From Bradysia coprophila (taxonomy: Eukaryota > Arthropoda > Insecta > Diptera > Sciaridae): a DNA stretch of 64,000 nucleotides. The notes beneath the pieces were generated by a model. That model was not told the DNA's origin. It did no database searches and saw only the letters and a program-made list of their open reading frames with translations. Each line of letters opens with the position of its first letter. Position 1 is the first letter of the stretch. Where the stretch lies: NCBI RefSeq assembly GCF_014529535.1, contig NW_023503501.1, positions 62,001 through 126,000 of the forward strand. Reading direction: 5' to 3'. A program made the translations under genes and the position numbers. Positions 24,052 through 35,689 of the stretch are shown here, in pieces.

Positions 24052-25549
24052 TTACCTCTGAAATAATAATTTCTTCGCAAACGAATACAATTCCGTATCG
24101 AGTGCATTCAGGTCTTCAATTTTTTGCCGCTGTTCCGGCCTCAGATTGTTCAAAGTTGAACTGGAAACGGTGGCATTGTGCTGCTCGAATGGTATAGCAA
24201 AACGGAGATTAAATGTTTCTTCGAAGACATATTGAGAGATCTGCAACAATGAAAAAGAGTGTGTCACATTGCGAGGGTGCAGCTCATTGAATCGGCACTG
24301 ACCTTTTGAAACTCTGTCAGTCCGAAGTAGGACATAGCTGCAAGATTACGCTTAGCACTAGCTAACATAATGCGATCTCGTTCATACGGTGTCATCGACG
24401 ATTGATTGTAACACCCAACCAGAGCCAAATCAGATAACATTCTCGTTTGTCGGTTTATTGCTAAATTGCTTTTACACGCAGCGAATTCGTCCAGGTCGAC
24501 TCCGAACCAATTTTCGCCTGGAGTGACGAAAGACGGAGAGAGAAAATGAGAAGATCTCAATCACTTAAAAACCCAATCAAAATTTACCAGAGTAACACTG
24601 CGGCAGCTCTTCGGGTGTTGCTTGCCTGCCCAGACACCAATGTCGTGCACTTTTCCATGTGGCACCTCGTTGAACATGTCGGAACTCCGACAAATATCGA
24701 ACAATTGGGTTTCTGAGCAAAGTTATGTAAAAGTACCGCCGCTTCGCGGTCTCCCCCTCATTCTTATCCAACTCTTGATCGACACAACTAGTTAATTCTG
24801 TCCAGTCTGCATGTAGACCACACTTCCATCCCGTCGAATATCGCGAGAAAAGCCAATTTTCGTTGCGATGCGTTCGAAAGCAATAGCAACGCTTACGCTT
24901 TCGCTGACATTCACAGGGTCTCTGAAATCGGTGAATGGACATCGTTGACCACATAACGTTTGAACATGAAAAAGCTAATCAATTCACCTTCAGATCTAGA
25001 TCTCTGACTAAATGTTTTCCGAACGATGTTCCTCCGGTTTTCTGAATGTGCAGAAATACCATGACATCGTGAGCGTCCATGTCAAATTGAAAGTCTTCAT
25101 TTAGGACATCTTCATAACTTAAGCCAACATTTGAATTTACAGCATTGTGTACACTCTTCTCCGCATGATGGCTTTGCAACAGTGCAGCGCTAACCTCAGA
25201 ATTGGCTAGCTCTCGTTTCGTCAAGGCACAAACCTAGATCCGGACAATAATGGAAAAATTCACCAATGAAACGGACAATTTCTCGGGACGCTATTTTCTC
25301 GGTGCCACTATCAATTACCTGATCCGGACAAAAGTATCCAAATCCAATAATTCCAGATATTGCCAGGATCACACAGAACACAATAATCGTTCGAATCTTT
25401 GGTCGCGGTTCCATTTTCTTAATTTCATAAATGCCACCGGGCAACAGTAGAGCAAAATCGCTATCCACTTGAACTTCAACACTTTTCTGCATATCAAGTC
25501 GACTAGACGACTTCCGACCAGCAGTTCCACCTCCACCTGCTTTCATCAC
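24052..25549 (-). CDS. Hs6st: Heparan sulfate 6-O-sulfotransferase
   Basis: Type II Golgi enzyme that transfers sulfate from PAPS to the 6-O position of glucosamine in heparan sulfate, tuning FGF and Wnt ligand binding. Seen: a short cytosolic tail, a membrane anchor (TIIVFCVILAISGIIGFGYF), then the 5'-phosphosulfate-binding loop FLHIQKTGGTSFGKHLV. These are followed by CYCFRTHRNENWLFSRYSTG, the 3'-phosphate-binding ITLLRNPIVRYLSEF, and the C-terminal region with ALVGCYN and LASAKRNLAAMSYFGLTEFQ. Five exons join across short introns. The first intron is read as CPDQ|VCALTKREL, because reading through it would hit a stop. The start is taken at the first of two adjacent Met codons (MMKAGGGG). 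The stop follows KKLLFQR. It looks intact and complete. Confidence 0.93.
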
Positions 25550-26116
25550 TCAAACAAGCAGACAATCCACTTTTGAGACGAAAAAAAACAATTTTTTTTT
25601 TCTGTCGGAAACAAATTCTTCTCTTATCATTCACACTAAGTCATTTGGGCAATGGCCAGACCCCGTCGGGCTTTTTGCAATATAATTTCACTGGACTGAT
25701 ATTTTACACGAATTTTTAATAAATTGCTGCATCTTAAAGGACATGTTGTTATTAGAAAAACTTCGATTTTCTAGGAAAGTTCTGAAAATTTTGGAGATAT
25801 GTCAATGTCAGCCGTCAACGCGTGTATTAATTTTAGGGAAAGTGAAGTTGGCTGTTGCATGTAGAAGCAAAGCAGAAAATATTTTAGGCGGGAATAATGA
25901 AGGAATTTTAAAATTTCTCGTTTATTTGTTGCATTCTGATGTAGTCACAACAAAGACTTCAAAATTTTTAGCTTCAGAAGAAACTTAAATTTTGGGTGTG
26001 AGTTGTGGGTGTTTACGGAAAATCCTTTTATAGTGATGACATATGTGACGTATCGTGGAAAGCAAATACTCAGCCTATTTTAGAAATAAAAACTTTCATT
26101 TAGTGCGACGACTAAA
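25550..26116. promoter_or_regulatory. Presumed promoter and 5' flank of Hs6st
   Basis: The sequence directly upstream of the Hs6st ATG has poly(T)/poly(A) runs but no clear TATA box or initiator that I would defend. An 81-codon open frame at 25743-25988 has no recognisable features. Confidence 0.35.
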
Positions 26117-26535
26117 CTCCCCAAAATTGTCAATCACCAAAAAATCATATGGAAGTTAGGAAGTGCCAGAGGAATCATCTCTAATCCCAAAATTTAGGAA
26201 CCAACCTTGGAACACCTCACTCATGTCGAAAATAGCCCAAATCCACCATAAAATCCGATGGAAGTTAGGAAGTGCCAGAGGAATCATCTGTAATCCCAAA
26301 ATTTAGGAACCAACCTTGGAACATCTTACTCACGTCGAATATAACCCAAATCCAAGAATAAATCCGATGGAAGTTAGGTAGTGCCAGAGGAATCATCTGT
26401 CATCCCAAAATTTAGGAACCAACCTTGGAACATCTGACTCATGTCGAATATAACCCAAATCCATCAAAAAATCCGATGGAAGTTAGGAAGTACCAGAGGA
26501 ATCATCTGTCATCCTAAAATTTTGGAACCGACCTG
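26117..26535. repeat. 109-bp tandem repeat, four copies
   Basis: The anchor ggaagttagg begins at 26151, 26260, 26369 and 26478, an exact 109-bp spacing. Each unit carries gtgccagaggaatcatctgt, cccaaaatttaggaaccaac and a cttggaacatct segment with few differences. The uniform spacing with no indels suggests recent expansion by unequal exchange or replication. Confidence 0.9.
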
Positions 26536-28845
26536 GTGGAAGTTAATATTTAATAATACATACAATTTCCAACAAGAAACACATCCCAAAACACCACACA
26601 CCTTTCACCACATTACCATCCATATCATGCACCAAAATATACAAACCACACACACATACAAATTGGTTTTTATATGGCATTTGTATGGAGACTTTGAGGA
26701 GCTCCAGCTCCCAAGATATGGGTTTTTTCCAACTTTTCCATTCTTATTTTCGGGCCATTATTAGCCTATAACCAAAATTTCAGGAAAATCTATAGAAACG
26801 TTTAGGAGTTGCTGGATTCACTTTTCCATAGGAACTAACTAACGTAGGCGATTGGCATTATCTGAAAATTCGAGATTTTGCTTATTTTCATACAAACATC
26901 AATATTTCGAAGTTCAATATCTCGGACAATTTTGAAGCTGCAGTAACGTGTGATAGCTCGTTGAACTCGTATGGATTCCTAGATTCCAGATATCTTAGTT
27001 TGGTGGGTCGTTGGAGTTAGGGGGGAGAAGTCAAAAAGTTGCTGTAAATATGCTCCGCCGTCCTCAATTTTAAACATTTTTGGTAGTGGACCTGCGTCAC
27101 GCCCCCTTACTAACGTGCGGGCATGCTATGAAACATTTTATCGAAGTTTTCGATAAATTCTTTTGTTTTGAATTCTTCATGAAATTGTCCGACACATGAC
27201 AATCACAACACACAACACATGATGGATCTTCATCCCGATCGAAATTGCACTTCAAAGTTGAGCTATTGAGCAATTTGTCCTTGACGAAAGCTCTTAATGT
27301 GGTCTTGTGCAGCAAAAAGCATGTTTAAAAAAATGAAGTAAAAGAATTTAAATTCTTGAAAATACCAAGGTGACCATTTTAATGAAAGGTGTCATTAGCA
27401 TCGAACGTATGGGCTAAGCCGCGCGTCTGAATGGCAATACCTTCACACTATGGATCATCTTCAAGGCCGTTTGAAGTGCCATCCCCATTAAGAAATGCCA
27501 TCCACGTTAAAAAAAATCGTGCAAAGAATGAAGGAACGAAACATTTAACGAAACTTACCTATGTGAGACTACGTCTGGAAGTACCGTAACTTGAAGATGA
27601 TCTAAATATCTATCTTGGAAAATACTTCGATCAAAAATTAAGTAAGGGATCAATGATAAATTACCTACATGACACCTTTTCAGCCTTATCCCTAGCAGAT
27701 ATACACTAGATCGTAAAACTGCTGATATGTTTGCCATCTGTGAAATAGTTATTTTCCTAACGCTAAAATGATTTTTTTTTGGCGAATGATAGGTTTCCAG
27801 CTCGAGCCGGAGGCGATATTTCAACACTAGTTAGGAAAAGAATAAATAACAACTGATCGTTAACAAGTGTTCATACATTCATGTAGCTTGTAGCAAATAC
27901 TCTCGGTTTTTTGTGTCTGTGGGTGTGCCAAATATTGCTGTCCGTGCAGTAAATGATCATTCGTGTAGTACATCATGGCTAACAATAAGCAAATGGAGTA
28001 GTATGACTCTTTTCATTAGCCAGTTTTAAGAAACCATTAGAAACCACTAACACAAAGTAATGCTTGGAGCGGGTCAGGTTAACCTGAACTGCTCCAGGTT
28101 AGGTTGATATTTCTGTTTAACAAACCTGAACTTGATCTGAAACCTGATTTCAGGTCGCTTGTGAAAAGCACTTGCAAGCAAGCGAGCAGGCTGCCAACAT
28201 TTAAAAAAAAATTGGGAAACTTTTATGATTATTTTGCTTGCAGGAAGAAAGTGGACTTTCCCACCAGCGTTTCAAGCTCAGATAAACCGATCCGATTTCT
28301 TGCAAAAAATTGGCAGGTTAGCTGAGCCTGCATACGGGGTTTTCAGGTTTCAAGTTTCATGTTAGGTTCAACATATTAAATCAGGTTCAGGTAGACCTGA
28401 ACTCAAACAGTATATAATGAGAGACTGGAAATTACACATTTGTCATGTAACATCGCCAATAGTTATGCCCAGAAAACGTCACTTGTACGATTAATTAATT
28501 TAATTTATTTTATAATTGATTATCTGCATTGTTTGTGCCACAATAATTACAATGATTAAAAATGGGGAATGATTTCTTAATGGTCATTCCGGGCAAAATT
28601 ATCGTCAGCTTAAAACACGCTTTACACTTAAAAAATCTTTCCAATCTAAAAACGAAAAAGGAAACATAAAAATCACTATTATCAACAGGGAAGTGGTGGA
28701 AAAAAATTGTCAGCAGCAACTCTTACACGGACAACATGATATCTTTAAAAATTAATGAAAATTACAATCAGAAGTAAAAGTGTAAGACATTTCCAATGAT
28801 TTCCTCTTTCTTCTCGTTACATGCGTCTCGAATTGACTAAATTTT
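26536..28845. other. Intergenic with unclassified repeats
   Basis: No intact gene. 26680-27080 is less AT-rich and looks like a dispersed repeat. 27738-27840 shares gtgaaatagttattttccta and gcgatatttcaacactagtt with the element at 51571. 28050-28410 is full of caggtt/aacctg motifs in both orientations, as in the subterminal regions of hAT-type elements. A reverse-strand AATAAA at 28503-28508 may end the Dsor1 transcript. Confidence 0.45.
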
Positions 28846-30406
28846 TCAGTTAGGCGAAACGTTACGATTTGGCGTCGATGGCGGTAGATCCATAGTTTTA
28901 CTAACCCAGTCGGCCACATCCACATCTTCGCTTTCCCATCGTCGAATCCATTCATGGTTCTGTAACGGAATCATTGGAAATTCAATTCAAATTCGTCATA
29001 TCGTTCCATGTCGTTCCACTTACAATCAACGTTTTAAGATCGGCTCGTTCGTCCGGATTCTTCTTCAGACACTTGTCCACAAAATCCTTAAACTCTTCGC
29101 TAAATATCGGATGCTCTAACTTTGGTGGCGGTTCATTTACAATGTAATCTAGCAGCTCGAAAATGGCCATCGTTTTTGGTTCAATCGTTGCGGTCGGTTT
29201 CAAGTCCACCATATTGGCGATATCGGACGCGGATGATCCAGAAATGTTTCCACTGTTCGGACCGAATATCTTTTCCAATGTGCTCGAATCTGGCGGCGGA
29301 ATTGGGTACATTCCGATTGACATCTCGATTAGTGACAGACCCAGCGACCAAATGTCGGATTGAACGGAATAATGAGTTCCCTGTAGTCGTTCCGGCTGGG
29401 AAAGATTTTTTTTCTGTTAACAACTCTGCACGAACACTGCGTCGACATATGTACACACTCACCGACATGTAGCTTCTAGTTCCGACAAATGAATTTGCCA
29501 TGGAATCAATTAGCTGACCGGACACGCCAAAATCACAAATTTTTATCTCGCCACTTGTGTTCACTCTGAGTAAATGAAAGAATGGAATTAGTGTCGTGCC
29601 ATCTTAGCCGAACAAAAAAAAAAATTACAAAATATTCGATGGCTTGACATCTCGATGCATAATGGCATGTTTGTCGCGCAAGTAGCTCAGTCCTTTCAGC
29701 ACGGCAGACGTAATTTTACCGAGAAATGGTTCGGCAATCCTACCAGCTCGTTTTAATATCAAATCCAACGAACCACCGTCCATGTATTCCATGCAAATGC
29801 TGATTTCACCGTCACTGTAAAATGCTCCATAGAATCCGACAATGTGTGGAAAATTGCATTCGTGCAACACTTTCAGTTCCCTCAAAATTTGTTTCTTAAT
29901 CGCCGGCTTCACCTCCAAATGAATTAATTTCCTGGCCATAATCCATTTGGTTGGAATGTGACGAACTGTGGGATGGACATTTTTGACGTGATTTCGCCAA
30001 TGAATTCTAAATTCGGTTAAACACCAACCTTTCATTACGACTCCGCCATTGCCGCTTCCCAATTCACCCAACTTCTCCAAATCCTCGTCTCGTAGCTCGC
30101 CAATTTTTTCCTTTTGATTCAAAAACAATTTGATGCGGTTCCGTGCTTTGTCATCCATTTCCAGTTCTTCCAAAGTGTCCGTCAACGCTTCAATACTGGT
30201 CTTCGGCTTACCCAGCAAATTTGGTCGACTGAGATTGGAAAATGGTCTGAATAGCCGACAAAACTCTTAACATCACACTAAGCTACTCACTCAGTTCCAG
30301 ATGGTGTTGTCCGGAATGGAGGTGTCGGAACCACCGACTGTGGAATGGGATCAACAGAACCGGGTGGAAGTGTTAGGTTCAACTTATTTTTCGACATTTT
30401 GCTCAT
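28846..30406 (-). CDS. Dsor1: MAP kinase kinase MEK1/2 orthologue (Downstream of raf1)
   Basis: Dual-specificity kinase that phosphorylates ERK (rolled) in the Ras/Raf pathway, in the cytoplasm. The N-terminus [15 protein letters not shown] carries a basic, leucine-rich ERK docking site. Then come [15 protein letters not shown] (glycine loop), [19 protein letters not shown] (catalytic Lys and helix C), [30 protein letters not shown] (catalytic loop) and [20 protein letters not shown], with both Raf-target serines in the activation loop. It continues to [11 protein letters not shown] and [18 protein letters not shown] and ends [20 protein letters not shown], a conserved C-terminal docking tail. 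Introns of about 60 bp join in frame, for example [17 protein letters not shown], where the insert in between carries an unrelated readthrough frame. About 395 residues, typical for the family. The alternative Met (30397) would remove three residues. Confidence 0.95.
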
Positions 30407-30902
30407 TTTTGCGTCCGGAATCGTTTTATTTAACAAATTGAATTCAATAGCATGATACAGGGAAAGGACGAAGGTAAATACAGATGATTATTGTGAGAGA
30501 ATTTGCAATTGATCAACAAAAAAGAGTTAATTGATTTCGCCACTGTGACAGGCGCTGATGACACATGCCATTGACTTATTTTGGTTTGCATATGATGCAA
30601 GTTTGCGAGTGAAAGTGAACGAATGTTTCGGCATTTATACGTCACGGGAAAAGTGTATGAGTCAGGGACACTGTAAAACAAAGTGCGATAGATTGATAAG
30701 CATAGTGAAAAAGAAGTGGCCGTGTACTATACACTGTTTATCTATTGGTTTTATCAAACTTAGATTTGCTGTGAAGTTTTAAGGATGTTTAATCTTATCT
30801 AAAGAAAAACTTAATGGTCGCTGATAGCCGTACCAGCTATTTTTTTGATTTCTTTATCGTAGTGCTCAGACGTTTGTCATATCAAGTCAAAGTGGATAAA
30901 CA
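30407..30902. promoter_or_regulatory. Divergent promoter region between Dsor1 and a dual-specificity phosphatase
   Basis: 496 bp separate the two start codons, which face away from each other. The region must hold both 5' UTRs and both promoters. I see no convincing TATA box. Such short head-to-head spacing often means a shared, bidirectional promoter. Confidence 0.55.
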
Positions 30903-31463
30903 ATGACGGCAAATCAGACGAGTTTAATCCAATTACAAGACGTGTTCTTAAAAACTCGGTGCACAATCTCACCATTTTTCAGAGTGGTTGACAACGAAAA
31001 GTATTATGTGGATTGTGATGAAGTTTATCCAAATCTCTTCGTTGGAAACGGAAGTGCTGCTAAAAATTTAGTGTACCTGAAACGGGTCGGCATCACTCAT
31101 GTAGTCAATATGGCAGAAAGTGACGTTGACACAGATGCTAATTACTATCGGAACGATAACATTAACTATTTGGGTGTGGCTATAGCCGATAGTCCTAGTA
31201 CGAAAATCAATGACCATTTCGAGGCTGTTACGAAATTCATTGAGAATGGTATCAAACGAGACGGTGGTAAAGTGCTTGTTCACTGCTTTATGGGTTATTC
31301 ACGGTCGGCTACTTGTGCCATAGCTTATTTAATGATTTGCGAAAAATTAGATGCTACTACTGCCTGTCAGATTATAAAATCAAAGCATGTGTGCCGACCT
31401 AATGACGGATTTCTGCAACAGTTGGTTGAGCTGGATAATCACTTGAGAAGTGACAAACGATGA
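30903..31463 (+). CDS. Atypical dual-specificity protein phosphatase (DUSP3/VHR-like)
   Basis: A single-exon 186-residue protein, the size expected for an atypical DUSP with only the catalytic domain. It has YPNLFVGNGSAAKN, GITHVVNMAES, the general-acid loop GVAIADSPS (Asp), and the signature VHCFMGYSRSAT (Cys-x5-Arg), so all catalytic residues are present. No MAP-kinase-binding rhodanese domain is present. Family members remove phosphate from Tyr and Thr of MAP kinases and other substrates. Its head-to-head position with the MAP kinase kinase gene is suggestive, but the substrate is not known from sequence. A polyadenylation signal lies at 31484. Confidence 0.92.
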   Translation: MTANQTSLIQLQDVFLKTRCTISPFFRVVDNEKYYVDCDEVYPNLFVGNGSAAKNLVYLKRVGITHVVNMAESDVDTDANYYRNDNINYLGVAIADSPSTKINDHFEAVTKFIENGIKRDGGKVLVHCFMGYSRSATCAIAYLMICEKLDATTACQIIKSKHVCRPNDGFLQQLVELDNHLRSDKR

Positions 31464-31483
31464 ATTGTAAACGGTTTTCAGTG

Positions 31484-31489
31484 AATAAA
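31484..31489 (+). terminator. Polyadenylation signal of the DUSP gene
   Basis: AATAAA 20 bp downstream of the stop codon, in the correct strand and place. Confidence 0.6.
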
Positions 31490-31540
31490 AATGTATTACT
31501 TAACGAAAAGAACCATGTGTGTTTTATGAATTTAAGACCT

Positions 31541-32010
31541 ATCACAGCCAGCAAACATAGAAGCAATCTTACTTTCGAATCTATCACTTCATTTGATTGA
31601 AGTATTTTCAAGAGATTTAATTAAAATCTTTTACTTCATTTTTTGAACATGCATTTTGCTATACCTCACTTGATGTTTCTATAGGAACAACAATATAATT
31701 TGACAAGTTAGATCTTCGTGTAAAAAAACAAGTGTCTCAGAAGTTGACAGTTCCGCGAAGTACGCTAATAGATAGACTGTTATGATGAACAAGATAGAAA
31801 TATATTCGGACAAGTTATTTTAACTTGTTTTTGGGGGATATGTCAAAAAATTATATGTAAAAATGCAATGACAAGTTCCCCATGGAAAGTTATAATTAGC
31901 TGGTCTACGGTTTACTCTCTCTCTTATCATAACAGTCTATGTAAGATCGCATTAGTCATAGCTTGTCGTTTATTTATGAAGTCAGATTATAGTCGTCCGT
32001 AACAGGCTAT
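31541..32010. repeat. Dispersed repeat related to the element at 61.85 kb
   Basis: Shares tcacag, a run like atcacttcatttgattgaag and aaatcttttacttcat with 61849-62064. Both end in a near complement of their start (cctgt(c/t)ac...gtaacagg). This copy is longer and more diverged. Probably a non-autonomous DNA transposon. Confidence 0.5.
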
Positions 32011-32286
32011 AATTTCTGATATATCTTCGCGCGCATACATTGGCACCATTGGTTGTTCTTACAGTGTAGGTCCATTTTTTGTGAAATTGTTTGTCAAACG
32101 AAAACTGAACGCAACCCCATTCGAATCGAATTCTACTTCATTGCAATTCAAAAGTTCGCCGATTGTTTTGGCGCTTTTTTGTCATTATCCATTCCATCTG
32201 TGATGTCTCGAAACAAATAAATTCTAAAAAGTGTTGCAAATTAAGTAATTTTTCTAGAGAATAAACAGTCTTTTGCGACCGTAAAT

Positions 32287-35200
32287 ATGTCGGAAAGTAA
32301 GTAGCCCCGCTACATGCGTCCGAAATTGATTTTAATTTCGTTTGAAATTTCCAGAGAAAGACAAAATTCCTCCTACCACCGATGTGTCCAACACTCCAAA
32401 TGGTAAAAAAATGAAACAAACACGAATCCCATTCAAGCCACTAGAATCGAGTTCCAAAGAGGGTACGTCTTCGCCGGTTACTGGTGAAAGTAGGAAACGT
32501 AAATTGTCGACCACCGAAGACGATGATCGTTCAATGAAATTGAGTAAAATCGGCGCAGCCAAGGAAAATATCGCGAAAACGGATGAAGTCACCGTGCTGG
32601 ATATGGTTGATTTAGTTGAGGACATTGACATGCCAGACAATGAAATCACTGCAAGTGATGTACTCCCAAAAGAAACAAAGAAATCAACAAAAGATGTGGC
32701 TGCCGAGGGAACACCGCTGAGGCGATCCAGCCGTAGAATTGATTCCGAAGTTCCAGCCAAAGTTGTCATTAAAATTCCGTCTGCGAAGAAAAAGAAAGTG
32801 AACGAGCGACCGAGTAAGGTGGTTGTTGATGCGAAAATTGAGGAAACCGACGAAGATGACGACGTTATTCTGATCGATAGTGAGGAAAATTCGCTTAACA
32901 GTATTGATGGCAAAGAAAAGGGTGGCAATGACATCGTTCCGACTGAAGATGAGAGCAGTTTTGTGTTGGATGGTGACAGCGGTTCCAATTCAAACATCAC
33001 TGAATCGACTGAGCCTGTTGCGGTGATTCCCAGTTTCGACGCAGCTGATTCGAATGTCACTTCCTCGGACAATCATGAATCTGATGTAGCTGTTGAAAAA
33101 GAAGTCAATGTTGTTCCCGACAGTGAAAGTGAAAATGTTTCTATCGTGGAAGCTGATATTAACCAATTGGATGCAACGGTCGCTGGGGAAGAAAAAGTAT
33201 CGTCGAGCAGTGCTTTGAGCGTTAGTGACAAAATTGATGAAAGCCATGGCAAGGAAGAAACCTTATTGGCTAGTGCCAATGAAGCAAATTCTTCGGACTT
33301 GGAGAGTAACGTGGATAACAACCGTGAAACTGAAATGGATACAGATTTTGACCAGAGCAAAGTGTCGACTCCTACTTCATCAAAAGTTGGAAGACGAACA
33401 CGCAAATCAGTGGACGCTATGAATTCTCCGAAAACGCCTGCCATGAAGACTACCGATAAGAATGCGTTGACCCCAAAACAGATGCAGAAAAAATTGGAAT
33501 CGGAACAGAAGCGTATGGCGAAGGAAAAGGCCAAAGAAGAGCGTGAACGGAAAATCCAGGAGGCCAAAGAAGAGCGTGAACGAAAAATCCTGGAGGCCAA
33601 GGAAGAACGTGAACGGAAAATACAGGAAGCGAAAGAGGAACGTGAACGTAAGATCCAAGAGGAAAAAGAGCAGCGTCAAAAAGAACGCGACGAAAAAGAG
33701 AGAATAAAGAAGAAAGAACGCGATGACAAAGAAGAGCAAAAACGTAAGGAACGGGAAGACAAGGAGGAACAACGTCGCAAGGAAAAGGAGGAGCGTGAGA
33801 AGAAGAAGCAAGCGGAAATTGATGCTAAAAACGAAGAGAAACGACTAAAAGAGGAGGAAAGAGTCGCAAAAGAGGAGGCCGAACTGAAGAAGAAACGCAA
33901 GGAGGCTGAAGCTTTTACGAAATTCTTCGCCAAGAAATCGAATAAGTCAAGCGAATACGATAAAATGGATGTGGACGACGTTGAGGTTACGCTGAACTTT
34001 ATGCCATTTCGAGTCAAACCTGATATGCGATTGGCGCCCATTGTTCGTCGCCAGCTTTCACCAACAAGAAAATCACAATTCGACGGGGAAGTCCTCAATT
34101 CGACAGAAAGCCGTCCTACAACCGATCTATACATTCAATCTCTACGCAATGGTGGGCGTACGACAGAAAAGCAAGGAAAAACCTGGCCCAGCGAGGACAA
34201 CAACGATGATGTGATATTATTGGGTAAGTTCTTGCCGTGCTATGTTTTGTCAATTCAATTTGAATTTTACCAATGCATCGACGTTTAGATGAATTGGAAG
34301 GCTCAACGTCGATCGAAGAATCATCAGCCATTCAGAAGTATCGAGCTAAATTTTTCAAATTCGAAGAAAATCGGCGACCACCGTATTACGGTACATGGCA
34401 AAAGAAAAGTTCTGTGATCACTCCACGCAGACCGTTTGCAACCGATGAGGTAGCTTTCGAATGTTACAGTTGGAACGGCAGAGACTTATGTTCCATATTC
34501 TTTTCAGAAGTTCTTCGATTACGAAATTGACTCGGATGACGAATGGGAAGATGAGGAGCCGGGCGAGTCACTTCATGGCAGCGATGATGAGAAAGACAAA
34601 GAATCCGATGACGACTATGACATCGATAACGAATTCTTTGTACCACACGGCCATTTAAGTGACGAAGAACTGGCGAATAATGACGAAATCGACGAAGACA
34701 ATTCACCGGACACCCAGAAGGCTAAGCTGAAAATTATGCAGAAAGTCTTTTCCGACGAAATGAAAAAGAAAACGGAAAAGATCAAGCCTCGACTGATCGG
34801 TTTAATTTGGCAGAACAAGGATGGCAATCAACCACTGGGATGTCCAAGTGTTATATGGGAAATGTTGCTGATGCGATCGATGATTTTCAACGGTCCCACG
34901 ATAAAAATGCCGATCATTCAGAGTGTTGAGAAAAACGATGCTACTGATGACAACGGGGAAGCTAAGAAAGGCTCTGCTGTGAAGAAACGCATTAAGTTAG
35001 CCGAAGAAAGCGTGCCCGATCTTCTACGTTTGATTCATGGCAATACCAACAGTAGCGAATTTCTATCGAAGGAATTTCGCGCATTTACCGCCCAGAAAAA
35101 CAAGGACGACGACAAATTCCAAGAGTTTTCGCTGACCAGTATTCGACTGAAAATCAAAGAACTGGCTGAATGGAAACCATGCCCTGAAGAAGGTCCAATG

Positions 35201-35689
35201 ATGAACAAATTGTGCTGGTATGTGGCCAGCGAACAGCGTAAACACTACAACCTGGAAGACTTGTCGGTAATAAACGATTGGACGTACACGTTAACGCCCA
35301 AATCGAAAACAAAATCAGAATCGAAAAAAGCGAAGGAAAATGAAAAAGTTAAACCTCCACCGGATGCACCCGATGAGCCTCCATCGTCTGCGAAGACGCC
35401 AAAATCAAAATTGGGCAACATCGAGAAATTTACTAAAGTTCTGTCCGACGATGACAAAAAGAAAAATTTCTCGATCGTTCAAGAAGACGTTCCTTCAGCG
35501 AAACCGAAAACCGATGCAGAACCATCTCCGAAACCGGCTAAAAAACGAGTGAAATTACTGATGTCCGTACCGCGCGGTCAAGAGATTCCCGTTCAAACGA
35601 AAAATTCGTTGATCAGTCAATATCTCAGCAGCACGAATGCGAGCAAAAAATCTACGAATGCTGAGGAACCGATCTGCATCGATGATTAA
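32287..35689 (+). CDS. Caf1-180: Chromatin assembly factor 1 large subunit (p150/Caf1-180)
   Basis: Histone chaperone subunit that deposits H3-H4 behind replication forks in the nucleus. Four exons: 32287-32296, 32355-34223, 34289-34449, 34508-35689, giving 1,073 residues. The first exon codes only MSE and one base, joined as MSE|KKDKIPPTTD. From the N-terminus: KKMKQTRIPFKPLE, which aligns with the N-terminal KKLIQARLPFKRL segment of vertebrate p150; a likely SUMO-interacting motif DDVILIDSEE; and acidic low-complexity sequence. A long Lys/Glu/Arg-rich coiled coil (KER domain, DNA binding) follows, encoded at about 33500-33930 and containing four near-identical 11-residue AKEERERKIQE units. 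Then come ENRRPPYYGTW, the acidic ED region (FDYEIDSDDEWEDEEPGES) that contacts H3-H4, and FFVPHGHLSDEE. The C-terminal half has the winged-helix-type region. An AATAAA lies at 35810. Confidence 0.94.

Noticed and set aside
26441-26764. 107-codon open frame
   Set aside because: It begins inside the 109-bp tandem repeat and runs into low-complexity sequence; no protein resemblance.
27097-27315. Cys-rich 72-codon frame on the minus strand as a zinc-finger or retroelement fragment
   Set aside because: The Cys spacing does not match a known finger and nothing recognisable adjoins it.
32342-32354. ATG at 32342 as the start of Caf1-180
   Set aside because: It lies in the intron just before the acceptor; the splice from the ATG at 32287 (gtaagt donor) keeps frame and gives a better N-terminus.
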